A stretch of DNA of 64,000 nt from Theocolax elegans (GCA_026168455.1 CM047431.1:23687365-23751364); one strand, 5' to 3'; positions 31,947 to 41,818 are shown, counted from the first letter of the stretch. Numbers and translations: made by a program. Notes: generated from the sequence alone by a model not told the origin.

Positions 31947-32294
31947 TTACTGTAGAATAATCGAACATCGTTTTCTAAACATTCTCAAGTCATCTAAATG
32001 ATATTGAATGTTGCGCGCATGACGAATTGCATGGTCCAGATTTGTGTAGATTTCCGGTTTACAAATGTATCTTTTGACTTCCGGTCGAAGCCCCTTTAAA
32101 AATGCCCTAAGTGCTAGATTTTCGCGTTGTAGGCATGAATCGGTTATTTCCCTGCATTCTTCTTGTGCTATTTCTCCCAATGTTTTATAATTATGTAACA
32201 TTCTTTCCATTCGTGCGCCGAATTGGAAGGTGCTTTCGTTTCGTTTTTGCGATGCCCATGTAATTTGAATTCTCAAATTAATCAAGGCGCTCAT
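31947..32294 (-). CDS. Second Gag-like ORF (capsid C-domain only), 115 aa
   Basis: The translation begins MSALINLRIQITWASQKRNE and contains NLALRAFLKGLRPEVKRYI and LDHAIRHARNIQ. This follows the same spacing as the element's own Gag (LHGELANVKQKREES..., NDLVKFFIRGLHWVIKA..., ATAEAIEIERD at 40500-40850), so it is a diverged paralogue of the retrotransposon Gag capsid C-terminal domain. It has its own ATG and stop and lacks zinc knuckles and the N-terminal domain. It could be debris from recombination with another element, or an expressed capsid-interacting protein. The second idea is speculation. Confidence 0.65.
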   Translation of the reverse strand: MSALINLRIQITWASQKRNESTFQFGARMERMLHNYKTLGEIAQEECREITDSCLQRENLALRAFLKGLRPEVKRYICKPEIYTNLDHAIRHARNIQYHLDDLRMFRKRCSIILQ

Positions 32295-32425
32295 AACATT
32301 ATATCTTTGTACTTCTGCTAATGTATATATTTTTTTTCCATTTTACAATTTTTTTTATTTTATAAATGACACCTTTTATTTTTTTTTGTTTTAAAAAAAA
32401 ACCTGTAGTTGAAATAGCAAAATTT

Positions 32426-33165
32426 ACACGTTATCGAATTTGCGTTTTCTGCGTGGCGGTAGAGAAGATATATCCGGTTCTATAAATATTTGCGGATATA
32501 GATTATTTTGAGCTCCGCAACTTACTATTTTACCCCCTCTTGACTCATTGACTCTTACCACAGTGGGTTGTGCCGTGTAGGTGCTAGGTTCGGGCGGGGC
32601 GAAAGGTACGTGCGAGTTCCGAAAAATGTTCCGCTCGAGTGCCCGCTACTTCCGAAGGCGTAGCTTGTTCTTCCCTCTTTTTCCTTGCGTCACGCGTTGG
32701 TTTATCCCTTGCGACGTGCAGTAATAATTGAGTGACTGAATTCCAAATGGCTCCTATAATATGAAGTGACCACCCATATAAACTATACAAAGCATAACCA
32801 TGTAAAATGGTATCAACTAAAAATTTTATTAAACGCCCTATCATAAAAATGCCTATAATAGCTGCGCTAAATGATCCGAAAGTACATAATTGCCCCCAAA
32901 TTTTCATCCAAGTGTTATTGGCTAATTCTGTCAACGCTTCTTCATCGAATAATCGGGTAATAGACATACCGTTTTTATCTACCTTTTTCCCGGTCATTCC
33001 TAATGCAATTGTGTTCAACATGGCTGGCCTTTCTACGGGAAACATAAGGTGTTGTCTTAGTGCTTGGATCTCCGCTTGGGTGTAAATTCCGCTTTTTGCA
33101 AGTTCGGTTGGCTCTGTGTAATTCCAGTTATTTTTAGTAGTTGGTTTTAAAATGTCTGGTTTTAC
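32426..33165 (-). pseudogene. Chuvirus-like glycoprotein, C-terminal part with membrane anchor
   Basis: The ORF from ATG 33045 to 32584 lacks a natural start: the same frame is open upstream to about 33200 (contains SGIYTQAEIQALRQHLMFPV). It has MFPVERPAMLNTIALG, then hydrophobic segments FGSFSAAIIGIFMIG and ALYSLYGWSLHIIGAIW, then a basic tail. MFP-ERPA-LNT before the anchor is a feature I associate with chuvirus-type glycoproteins. A second short frame (down to about 32426) reads a Pro-rich tail ending PPRRKRKFDNV; whether it belongs to the protein is unsure. Confidence 0.6.
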
Positions 33166-33169
33166 TCCC

Positions 33170-34543
33170 TTAGTTGTTCCTCTTGGTAAAATAGTAAATC
33201 CAATCTTCCCCTAGTAAGAACATAGGAGGAATCAGAACACTGCAGGCAGCTTCGGTTCCATATTGTTTTAAAATATGTGTCCTTGGCGTCAAAAAATAAT
33301 CTTTGCCGTCTTTGGTTACTGGTAACTCTTGGTAACATTTTGTAGTTTCTCTTCGTTGAACGTCAATTTGTACGCACTTCATTAAGTGCACAACTTCTCC
33401 GGCTACCAAGCCCATGTAACCACTTTTTTTCATAATTTGATATGCAAAAACGTCAGGTGCTGTTGCTGCAATGCTTAATGCATTTGATATAACTCTTCTT
33501 TCCAATTCGCATTTTTGCAAAATTAAATTGCGATATAATGTTTTTAATTGTCCTTTAATATGTTTTTCTACGTAAACGAATTTAGAGTTTACGTATGCAA
33601 AAATGTCGAGATTTTCTATTGACGGATTTCTTACGGCTTGGAAGGTTTCTGTTATTGGTCCTTCTAGAAAAAATAATTTTGGGTGCTCTGTTCTAATTAA
33701 TTCATACGAACACACCGGAATTTGTCCTAAAGTCGTAAAAGCAAAGGTTATCTCGCTCGATTCCATTACATATACCGGATGTTGCTCATTGCCTTGTTCT
33801 ACAACTTTATTAACATAACCCGCGTATAATTCTGAGTATTTACTGCGTTCGCATGCCTGTACTGGTAACCTATCCCAAAAGGCGTACCCTGCTTCTACGT
33901 CAATACAATCATCTTGATTAAACTTACAGCGCGTACCGGATCGTAAAATAACCTCGTTAGCATTTAAGTTTACCGGTGCATAGTAATCCCTTAAAGTAAT
34001 GGTAACATAGCCCGTGACTATAGCATCGTCAAAAATACCATATGGATCCGCGTACATTCCTGCGTTACTACAATCTCCTGCTTGATCTACCTTTCCAACA
34101 AACGTCATTGGGTGGACAATCGATCCGTTCAGTTTTAAGTTACTTATTACTTCGTCTCGTACTCGGTGTGCGCGGTATACATGCATTCTATTACATTCTT
34201 CCCTAGAAATTTCATCAATAAACTGAACCTCCCCTCTGTTTTTGTCTTTTCTATGCGAAAACGCGCCGCAGTATGTTACCGATCTTTTTATTTCTACTTT
34301 ACAAAGCTTTACATGAGTGCTTGAAAAATCATTTAATTGCAATAGTCGTACATAAATTTTTGTTGTATTTACTACCGGTTCAGGTATGTCGCATTCTCCT
34401 ACGTGAATTAACGAAAATGTTGTTAAATTTGAGACGTGCTGCGAACAGTCGTACCCTATGATTGCGTTAATATAGATTTTCCTTGGTATAATAGTTGTGA
34501 GATAAATGATGGCCAATAGTGTTTTACAACTCATCTGCAACAT
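33170..34543 (-). CDS. Mononegavirus (chuvirus)-like surface glycoprotein, ectodomain
   Basis: The 457-codon ORF starts with a signal-peptide-like segment (LLAIIYLTTIIPRKIYINAI) followed by GYDCSQHVSNLTTFSLIHVG. Further blocks, CGAFSHRKDK, AGDCSNAGMYADPYGIFDDA, VTGYVTITLRDY, CYQELPVTKDGKDYFLTPRT, match the Cys and motif pattern of chuvirus glycoproteins, which several arthropod LTR elements have captured. It is unrelated to the Baculo_F envelope in the same element. The frame ends at 33170 after a one-base change at a run of four G (33208-33211), and the anchor part continues in the next frame. If whole, it would be a class III-like fusion glycoprotein; that is family inference. Confidence 0.7.
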   Translation of the reverse strand: MLQMSCKTLLAIIYLTTIIPRKIYINAIIGYDCSQHVSNLTTFSLIHVGECDIPEPVVNTTKIYVRLLQLNDFSSTHVKLCKVEIKRSVTYCGAFSHRKDKNRGEVQFIDEISREECNRMHVYRAHRVRDEVISNLKLNGSIVHPMTFVGKVDQAGDCSNAGMYADPYGIFDDAIVTGYVTITLRDYYAPVNLNANEVILRSGTRCKFNQDDCIDVEAGYAFWDRLPVQACERSKYSELYAGYVNKVVEQGNEQHPVYVMESSEITFAFTTLGQIPVCSYELIRTEHPKLFFLEGPITETFQAVRNPSIENLDIFAYVNSKFVYVEKHIKGQLKTLYRNLILQKCELERRVISNALSIAATAPDVFAYQIMKKSGYMGLVAGEVVHLMKCVQIDVQRRETTKCYQELPVTKDGKDYFLTPRTHILKQYGTEAACSVLIPPMFLLGEDWIYYFTKRNN

Positions 34544-34782
34544 TAAATAAGTTCATGAAAGCGTTCTTTTTTTATTTATTTATAGAACCGTTGCAAAAAT
34601 GCTTAGTTTTATCTTTCCGTTTTTTTTTTAAATTATCAGAATCTATTGACTGATTCTTTATTGATTTCCTTAGCATTTTTGCATTTGTGCAAAATACATA
34701 TCATTGTTAGAGTTTTGCTATATACATGGCTTATTTTTTTTATTTACATTCGTCATGCTCTTAAATTTAAATACCAACAAGC

Positions 34783-37700
34783 TTATTCGGTTTCAATATG
34801 CGATTTGCGTAAGCGATTTATGTGCACTATTTTATTTTTATTTCCATTTATTTGAATTTTTACATTCCCATTGTCGGAAACGTCTAGAACTAAAAATGGA
34901 CCCGAGTATTGATCGTCAAATTTCTTAGGTTTTGGCCCCTTTTGCAGCCATACGTAATCACCGATTTGTAGTGTTAAAACGTTTACCTTACGATCGTAGT
35001 ATTTCTTGGCTCGAAGTTTTGCCTTTAAAAGGTTTTGTTGGGCTATGTTTTGTAGACTGTTTAGGCGCTTGACTAAATCTTCAAGATAACCATCGTATGT
35101 AGGCGCCAGGTCTTCTGTTTCGACCGGTGCGTTCGAGGGTGTGCGTGCCAGTCGGCCGAACACGAGTTCAAACGGCGTATGCCATGTAGACTCACTAATT
35201 CCCGTGTTAAAATTAAAGGTAGCCAAATCCAGGTAATCGTCCCAATCTGTTCGATTACTATGTACAAAAAATTTCAAGTATTCAATGAGACTTGAGTGCG
35301 ATCGCTCAAGTCCACCGTTTGATTGTGGGTGGAACGCCGTGGTTTTAGTTTGTTTAATTCTAAATATTTTTGCTATTCTTTTCATTAATTTACTCATGAA
35401 ATTCGTACCTTGATCCGTAAGGATTATTCGAGGTGCGCCAAATATGCATATGACTTTTCTTATTAAACCATTCGCTACATCCATGGCCGAAATTCGCGCC
35501 AAGGGCTCAGCTAATGCGAATTTAGTTAATAAGTCTTGGAAGGTTAAAATGTACTCGTTTCCCCGATTGGTTTTGCATAAGGGACCAACAATATCCATAC
35601 TTATTCGGTCCATAGCGTGCGTTCCCGAGTTTGTAATAACCATTGGAGCTCTAGTTTTAACCCTAACCAATTTTTTTAATTGGCAATTCAAACATTTTCT
35701 TATAAAATCTTGTACCTCTATCTTTAAATTCTCCCAGTTATAATTTTGTTTAATACGGTTATAGGTTTTTGTGACACCTCTATGTCCTCCTATAGCCGAA
35801 CAGTGAGCTTCTTCTATAATCGGAATTCGATCGTCTAGTGTCGGATATCGTATTAGACCTAAACAAACAATTAATTTTACCGTGCTTTGACTAAAAACTC
35901 CTTTTAGTTTTTCTAAAACTAATTCCCACTCTAAATTTTCAATTCTATCGGTTTTCGCTATACTTATTGATTTTATCTGTATAGTATCTAACGTTAAATA
36001 TAGATTTTCGCATAATAAATTTAGGTTATTATCAATTCCACTTAGCCCGATTAACGATTCTGTTCGTATCGGTAATGCTATATGAATTTTTGTGTTTACA
36101 TTTATCAAAACCGGTATTCCAACCTGCATTTCCTTGAATCTTGGTAATTTATTCTGTAGTTTTAATTGCGAAGCCCCATCGTCGCATGGTTCTCCTGTTG
36201 TAGTAACAAAATACATATAATTGTCCTTACGCATAAATAATTTTTCTCTGCATGTAATAATTACTTGTTTATCGTTAATTTCATTAAATTGTTCTTCATA
36301 GATCGACGTCTCTTCGTTTATTTGATCAGGACTGAATTGCGGATCGTTTTCAAGTAATGATTCATTAACATGATCAAGATCTTCATGTAAGCGTAACCGC
36401 GCATTTTCCGAGTGAACGAGGGGTTCCGGCTCGAAAGTTTCCACCTCCGTATCGTCGTGCGTTCCTTCTTCACGGTCCGGTGATTGTTCGTTCGCTCGCC
36501 TCTCGTTTCTTCTTCCCCTTTGCGGGCGTAGAGCCTCTATCGCGTCTAAATATCGCTGGCCTACCTGGCGACCCGCCTTCGCTCTCGTGGTCATACCCCG
36601 CGGTGGTTCAACTAGGCTAGACTCGGGCTCATCACCTGCCGCTATTGCCTTGCTTCTCGTCATAACTAGGACCTTGTCTATGGGGTTTCTAGACAGTGCG
36701 TCTGCTACATTTAAACGACCCGGTCTGTATTTAATTTCGAAATCGTACTCCGCGAGCATAAGACGCCATCGCGTAACTCGTGAGTTCGGGTCCTTATGCG
36801 TTTGTAACCATACCAGTGGTTTATGATCTGTTATAAGATAAAATTTTCGTCCAAATAAATACGGTCGGAAATGCTTAATGCAAAATATTATTGCTAGTCC
36901 TTCTTTGTTAAACGTGTCCCAACGTTTTTCAACATCCGAAAGAACTCGAGAGACGTATGCAACGGGTTGATCTTTCCCTATCTCACCCTGACTTAAGACT
37001 CCAGCAATTGCATATCCCGAAGCGTCGGTCGTTAGATTGAAAGTAATTTCGAAATTTGGAAAAATTAATACCGGTTTTTCGCATAAACTAATGCGTAATG
37101 TCTCAAATGCCTTTTCTGTTTCTTCTGACCATTTAAATTGAACGTCCTTTTTTAATAAATCCGTTAAAGGTTTTGCAATTTTTGAAAATTGATAAATAAA
37201 TCTTCTATAGTAGCCCGCTAAACCCAAAAATTGCTTGATATTTTTAGCATTTTGAGGGCGTGGAAATTTTCGTACAGCTTCAATTTTCCGCGAATCTGGT
37301 TTAATTCCTTCTGCACTAATAACATGACCTAAATATGTAACTGTTTTTTTAAAAAATTCACATTTCTCTGGTTGTAATTTTAAAACCGCTTTTCGCAATC
37401 TAAGAAATAAATTCTCTAATCTTTTAATATGCTCTTGTAGAGTCTCCGAATAACATATAATATCATCAATAAAGCAAAAAAGTTCTTTATTGATAAGTCC
37501 AGCGAGTGCAATTGAAAGTGCTCTTGAGAATGTAGCCGGCATTGTTCGTAGTCCAAAGCTTCCTCGGTTAAAATGGTACAAATCTCCGTTTGTAACAAAC
37601 GCGGTTTTGTGACGGTCTCGTTCGTCAATTTCTATTTGATGATACGAAGCCTTAAGATCAAAAGTTGAGAATTTTTTTGATCCGCCCAATTGGTCTATTA

Positions 37701-39801
37701 TTTCAGTTATATTCGGTAGCGGAAATTGGTCGTCTAAAGTTTTCGCATTTAATTTGCGATAGTCGATCACCATTCTGTATTGCTTGCGTCCTTGTATGTC
37801 CTCTTTCTTAGGAACTAGAAAACAAGGGCTTGAGTACGATGAGGTAGATGGTTCGATAATGCCGTCTTTTAATAAGTCTTGCACTTGTCTCGCTATTTCT
37901 TCTTTATGTACCGGAGGTAATCGGTATTGTTTTGAAGTTATTGGTACATCATCCGTTGTTGGAATTGTTAGTTTTAAAATATGTGTTGCTGTTAATTTTT
38001 CACCCGGAAGGTAAAAGATGTCGCTATATTTCTCAATTAATTTTTCTATTTCTTCTCTTTCATCAGCAGCCAAATGGTCAAGTCGTAGTAATGATTTTAC
38101 CTTTTCCGCTCTCCCTTTTGGTATGACACATGCTAAGCGATAAACTTTATGACTACCTTTTAGTTTCTTTCCGCCTTTTCCTTTTAAATTAATTCTTAAT
38201 TTAAGTAAACCCTCTAATGTATCTTTAATAACATTTTTATGAGATTCTCCCCCAAAGGCATGTAGTTTTACATAATTTCCTAATTTATTTAGATTTTCTC
38301 TTAATTCCTTTGAGTTATTTGTTGAGTTGTCATGATACTTTATTTCCATTAGTAGATTACTTATTAACATTTCCATGTCTTGGTTATTATTCCACAGAAT
38401 TCCATTATTCATTAAACCTTCCTCTAGAATTTTTTGTAACATGCGTGTCGAAATTAACAACCTTTCTTCATCGAATTCGTTTGCGTCTACATTTTCATTT
38501 TGTGCTAATGCCTTTTTATTTTTTGTATTATTATCGAGACCTACCATATCTTTTCTCTTTATCTCAAAATTAGAATATTTTTCATTACTTATTTCGTTCT
38601 CGTTTCTTGGATTTGGGTGCGCGCTTGATTTATTAGTTGCCTCATCACTTTCGAGTTCATTTAAGAGATTATTTTTTTTATTTGAGGAGTGCCTTTGCAA
38701 TCTTTCTTTATTAATTTCATGATTAAAGTATTCTTCATCGTTCTCCCTTATTACTGGGTTCGATTTGGTATTTGTTTCTAATTTCTTAATGATTTTAATT
38801 TCTTGACTTGTCTCTTCGTTTCCTTGTTCGATTAATTTACATACATTAGGCTTACATACTGCCTTCGTACGTAAGACTTGATTTATGCTTGGAATTTCAT
38901 TTAGACATCGATATTGAGTTACTTTTGAACTCGATTTTAGATTTTGAATTTGATTTTGAATTTCATTTGAACTTGAATTTTGATTTAGAATTTGATTTTG
39001 ACTTTCATTTGAATTTGAATTTTGATTTAGAATTTGATTTTGAATTTCATTTGAACTTGAATTATGATTTTGATTTTGAATTTCATTTGAATTTGAATTT
39101 TGATTTAGAATTTGATTTTGAATTTCATTTGAATTTGAATTTTGATTTAGAATTTGATTTTGAATTTCATTTGAATTTGAATTTTGATTTAGAATTTGAT
39201 TTTGAATTGGAATTTGATTTTGATTTCGCTTGGGATCTTGTATTTCCAATTTATTTTTACATTGAGATCGAATTTGAATATCTTTCTGATTTTTTAATTG
39301 ACTTCGACTACCCGGTGGGTCCTGACTTTGAGATTTAATTAGAATTGACTCTTGCTTACGCGATGGGCTTATATGTCCTCGAATTCGCGTTTCTTCTACA
39401 AGATATACTTTCTCATTAATATGATCGACCTCTCGGGTCGACACCTCCCTTCGTTGAAAATTTTCATTAGCATAATTTGTTTTTCCTGTTTCCCCAAACG
39501 AATTCCTTTTAGGTGGTTTTATTACCTGTGTGATATGTTTTACGACTTCCTCACCCTCTCTTGCATTGACACTCATAGGGTTAGCGGAAATTCCCTTACG
39601 CGTTCCCGTTCTCTCGTTCAATATACTGTTACGTTTTTCTATGACATTAATCGTCGGGTCTTCATACCTTTCCTTTGTTTCGATCAATAATATGTTTTCT
39701 TCTACAAAAGGGATACAGACGTCTACAACTCTTAACATTCTTTTCGCATAATCAATTTTTGCACCTAATTGACAGAAAAAAATCGCTTCCCAGTAAACCA
39801 T
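34783..39801 (-). CDS. pol: Gypsy-type Pol polyprotein (RT, RNase H, integrase), 1672 codons
   Basis: After ~180 residues of linker comes an Asn/Gln/Ser tandem repeat (about 190-290, 14-residue period, DNA at 38920-39240). RT spans about 610-830: MVIDYRKLN, FDLKASYHQIEI (first Asp), and FIDDI at 777-781. RNase H starts at TTDASGYAIAG (about 925) with ITDHKPLVW. Integrase begins at HCSAIGGHRG...CLNCQ, with catalytic MDIVGP, TDQGTNF and GGLERSHSS, and ends in a GPF/Y module (QYSGPFLVLDV). Its frame matches that of gag; protease lies in the frame between. Between RNase H and integrase there is an unusually long, acidic linker. Confidence 0.95.
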   Translation of the reverse strand: MVYWEAIFFCQLGAKIDYAKRMLRVVDVCIPFVEENILLIETKERYEDPTINVIEKRNSILNERTGTRKGISANPMSVNAREGEEVVKHITQVIKPPKRNSFGETGKTNYANENFQRREVSTREVDHINEKVYLVEETRIRGHISPSRKQESILIKSQSQDPPGSRSQLKNQKDIQIRSQCKNKLEIQDPKRNQNQIPIQNQILNQNSNSNEIQNQILNQNSNSNEIQNQILNQNSNSNEIQNQNHNSSSNEIQNQILNQNSNSNESQNQILNQNSSSNEIQNQIQNLKSSSKVTQYRCLNEIPSINQVLRTKAVCKPNVCKLIEQGNEETSQEIKIIKKLETNTKSNPVIRENDEEYFNHEINKERLQRHSSNKKNNLLNELESDEATNKSSAHPNPRNENEISNEKYSNFEIKRKDMVGLDNNTKNKKALAQNENVDANEFDEERLLISTRMLQKILEEGLMNNGILWNNNQDMEMLISNLLMEIKYHDNSTNNSKELRENLNKLGNYVKLHAFGGESHKNVIKDTLEGLLKLRINLKGKGGKKLKGSHKVYRLACVIPKGRAEKVKSLLRLDHLAADEREEIEKLIEKYSDIFYLPGEKLTATHILKLTIPTTDDVPITSKQYRLPPVHKEEIARQVQDLLKDGIIEPSTSSYSSPCFLVPKKEDIQGRKQYRMVIDYRKLNAKTLDDQFPLPNITEIIDQLGGSKKFSTFDLKASYHQIEIDERDRHKTAFVTNGDLYHFNRGSFGLRTMPATFSRALSIALAGLINKELFCFIDDIICYSETLQEHIKRLENLFLRLRKAVLKLQPEKCEFFKKTVTYLGHVISAEGIKPDSRKIEAVRKFPRPQNAKNIKQFLGLAGYYRRFIYQFSKIAKPLTDLLKKDVQFKWSEETEKAFETLRISLCEKPVLIFPNFEITFNLTTDASGYAIAGVLSQGEIGKDQPVAYVSRVLSDVEKRWDTFNKEGLAIIFCIKHFRPYLFGRKFYLITDHKPLVWLQTHKDPNSRVTRWRLMLAEYDFEIKYRPGRLNVADALSRNPIDKVLVMTRSKAIAAGDEPESSLVEPPRGMTTRAKAGRQVGQRYLDAIEALRPQRGRRNERRANEQSPDREEGTHDDTEVETFEPEPLVHSENARLRLHEDLDHVNESLLENDPQFSPDQINEETSIYEEQFNEINDKQVIITCREKLFMRKDNYMYFVTTTGEPCDDGASQLKLQNKLPRFKEMQVGIPVLINVNTKIHIALPIRTESLIGLSGIDNNLNLLCENLYLTLDTIQIKSISIAKTDRIENLEWELVLEKLKGVFSQSTVKLIVCLGLIRYPTLDDRIPIIEEAHCSAIGGHRGVTKTYNRIKQNYNWENLKIEVQDFIRKCLNCQLKKLVRVKTRAPMVITNSGTHAMDRISMDIVGPLCKTNRGNEYILTFQDLLTKFALAEPLARISAMDVANGLIRKVICIFGAPRIILTDQGTNFMSKLMKRIAKIFRIKQTKTTAFHPQSNGGLERSHSSLIEYLKFFVHSNRTDWDDYLDLATFNFNTGISESTWHTPFELVFGRLARTPSNAPVETEDLAPTYDGYLEDLVKRLNSLQNIAQQNLLKAKLRAKKYYDRKVNVLTLQIGDYVWLQKGPKPKKFDDQYSGPFLVLDVSDNGNVKIQINGNKNKIVHINRLRKSHIETE

Positions 39802-40065
39802 CTTCGATTATTGGCACGTTGTCATTTATTATATGGAATTCGATGTCAAACTTTGGAAAATTGATGTCAACTTTGCCTAAAGTGTAAATACTTTCTTCCG
39901 TGATTCCTTTTAATTCTAATATTTCATTTTTATTAATATTTTCGTCTTTTGGTATGTTTCGTAATTTTAGTAAATTGGGACCTGCTCCTGAATCTAAAAT
40001 AAGAGTTATTTCCTCGTTGCTTCTCGGATTTTTAAGTTTAATAATTGGCGACTTGCAATTTTTAC
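39752..40065 (-). CDS. pro: Retroviral-type aspartic protease
   Basis: In element sense the frame reads ITLILDSGAGPNLLKL (active-site DSGA) and ends near IIEDGLLGSDFF, the second conserved protease motif. It lies in the -1 frame relative to gag, the arrangement seen with programmed -1 frameshifting, although I find no textbook slippery heptamer at the gag end. The frame ends at 39752-39754, while pol sequence takes over at a run of seven T (39776-39782). The protease-pol junction is therefore a single-base frame change in a homopolymer. Confidence 0.8.
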
Positions 40066-40959
40066 TTAATCGAACATATCTTTTGATGATGTGGGTTCCT
40101 GTTTTTTGTAACTCGGGCGCCTCGTGTACTCGGTCTCTCGTCTCGCGCCCTGTTGTCGGAGACCATTTTCGTTTTCCGATCGGTTTTCTCGATTTCGATT
40201 ATTAAATTCCCGTTTTCTACATTCTTCTATAATATGGCCCTCTTTTTTGCAGTATCGGCATATCCTTTCTGTATTTGTATAATTTTGTTTTGGGAAGGTT
40301 GCATTTTGGCGACGAACATATTGATTTTCTTGCTGCTTAAATTCATTAGTCCGTATTTCACCTGGCCATTGTTGCGGTCTGCGTGACTCTCGAGACTCCG
40401 CCCAGTCATTCGTAGGCCGTCTTTCCCTGGCTTGGGGTTGTCTCATTTTTTCTAAATGCCAGCATTTTGGTGCCAGGTGGCCCTGTCTCCCGCAAAGTTG
40501 GCATTTATCGGTATATTTAGTCTCGGCAAAATGGACTCTTTGTATAGGATTTTTATTTTCTGTTATGACTTTAATTGTTTCATTTAACTCTTCTACTTCA
40601 TAGCATGCAAAATCTCTTTCGATTTCTATAGCTTCTGCAGTAGCTTCATCCAATTTACACACTTGGCCCATTCGTGCTTTTATTACCCAATGTAAACCGC
40701 GAATAAAAAATTTTACTAAATCATTTTCTAAAGATCGATTGAAATTATTAGTTAATCTTTTTTCTCTTCGAGCTGCTTCAGTGATTTCTTGCCCGATGGA
40801 TCTAACCCTGTTTGAAAAAACTAAGACACTCTCTTCCCTTTTCTGTTTTACGTTAGCTAATTCACCGTGTAATTGATGATAAGATTTCGCAGACCCCAAA
40901 ATACTATCAAAAAAATTTGCAATATCTTCAATCGATTCAAAACTTTTTTTTTGCTGCAC
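40066..40959 (-). CDS. gag: Gag, capsid C-domain and nucleocapsid
   Basis: Contains FFDSILGSAKSYHQLHGELA, KFFIRGLHWVIKAR (capsid C-terminal domain), then two CCHC knuckles CQLCGRQGHLAPKC and CRYCKKEGHIIEEC separated by ~70 Arg/Gln-rich residues. It overlaps the upstream gag ORF by 23 bp in another frame at a run of nine A (40944-40952), so both ORFs are one gag broken at a homopolymer. Ends 1 bp before the protease frame is in use. Forms the particle core and binds genomic RNA. Confidence 0.85.
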   Translation of the reverse strand: MQQKKSFESIEDIANFFDSILGSAKSYHQLHGELANVKQKREESVLVFSNRVRSIGQEITEAARREKRLTNNFNRSLENDLVKFFIRGLHWVIKARMGQVCKLDEATAEAIEIERDFACYEVEELNETIKVITENKNPIQRVHFAETKYTDKCQLCGRQGHLAPKCWHLEKMRQPQARERRPTNDWAESRESRRPQQWPGEIRTNEFKQQENQYVRRQNATFPKQNYTNTERICRYCKKEGHIIEECRKREFNNRNRENRSENENGLRQQGARRETEYTRRPSYKKQEPTSSKDMFD

Positions 40960-41779
40960 TCTTTAATGCTTCTCCATATAATCTCATTTTAATTAATTTC
41001 GCGAGGTCCGGTTCATATTGTTCATGTATTATGTTGCAAGCTTCCCTACATCCGTCAACAAATTGACTCAATGGAATATTTACCCCATTATATTTTGGAA
41101 TTAATTCAAGTGCGTCTTTTATAGAAAGGGGCCTCACTTGTCCCAAGGTTGAGTTTGTTAAATACGAATTTAATCTTGGCAATCTCTCCGATACTAAATT
41201 CATATTATTACAGTTATTTGGTAAAATTGGTGTGCTTGTAGTAAATCTGACATTATTATCTCGTTTAACAATTTCAGGTTTCATTGGTTGTTCTGATGTT
41301 TTTGCATTTTTAATTGTTGTATTTTCTGCCGAAAAATAGGTTGTGTTATCGTCTTTTAGTTCGGGTTTAAAACCTATCCCATTTACTTCTACTTTTGTTT
41401 TTGCTTCTAAATTTCCGATAATATAATCGATTATTAATTTTGGATTTACTCTTTTTTCTATAAAATCGCCTAAAGCTTCAATTAGATACTTATCTTCGCA
41501 AAATTCTATTATATCTTTTTTGTCTACGAATTCCTTTAACAAGTCAATTATTATAGGTATATTTTTATCGAGGCCTACCGCTTCATCTGACAAATGTATC
41601 CCGCTATCATGCCTATCTTTAAAAAATTTTAACAAACTAGCTAAAGATTTGTCCGGATTTTCAAGACAAAAATCTGGATTTATTTTAAGCGCCTGCTTAA
41701 GCAAAATTGAAGCCGCGTCTTTATTTCGAGAATTCTCTTTTTCATTGGTACCCATGATCTGTGCTAATAAGGAAGACAA
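40937..41779 (-). CDS. gag: Gag, N-terminal part
   Basis: Starts at the ATG at 41779, 27 bp after the primer site. The first 150 residues are helical and charged with no recognisable motif. The C-terminal part contains ALELIPKYNGVNIPLSQFVD followed by GCREACNII, resembling the start of retrotransposon capsid domains (P-[FY]-.G-..-..F). The frame stops just after the A run at 40944-40952; the continuation is in the next frame. Confidence 0.75.
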   Translation of the reverse strand: MSSLLAQIMGTNEKENSRNKDAASILLKQALKINPDFCLENPDKSLASLLKFFKDRHDSGIHLSDEAVGLDKNIPIIIDLLKEFVDKKDIIEFCEDKYLIEALGDFIEKRVNPKLIIDYIIGNLEAKTKVEVNGIGFKPELKDDNTTYFSAENTTIKNAKTSEQPMKPEIVKRDNNVRFTTSTPILPNNCNNMNLVSERLPRLNSYLTNSTLGQVRPLSIKDALELIPKYNGVNIPLSQFVDGCREACNIIHEQYEPDLAKLIKMRLYGEALKSAAKKKF

Positions 41780-41805
41780 TTGCTCTAATCCTTCTTTAAT
41801 TTTGA

Positions 41806-41818
41806 GGACGAGCCCCCA
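41806..41818 (-). other. Provirus primer-binding site (tRNA-Pro type)
   Basis: In element sense TGGGGGCTCGTCC starts two bases after the LTR. This is the sequence complementary to the 3' end of tRNA-Pro, as used by gammaretroviruses. The match of 13 bases and the location support the call. Confidence 0.85.

Noticed and set aside
38889..39338. 149-codon plus-strand ORF rich in Asp/Phe/Leu
   Set aside because: It is the antisense of the Asn/Gln repeat in Pol, open only because of repeat composition.
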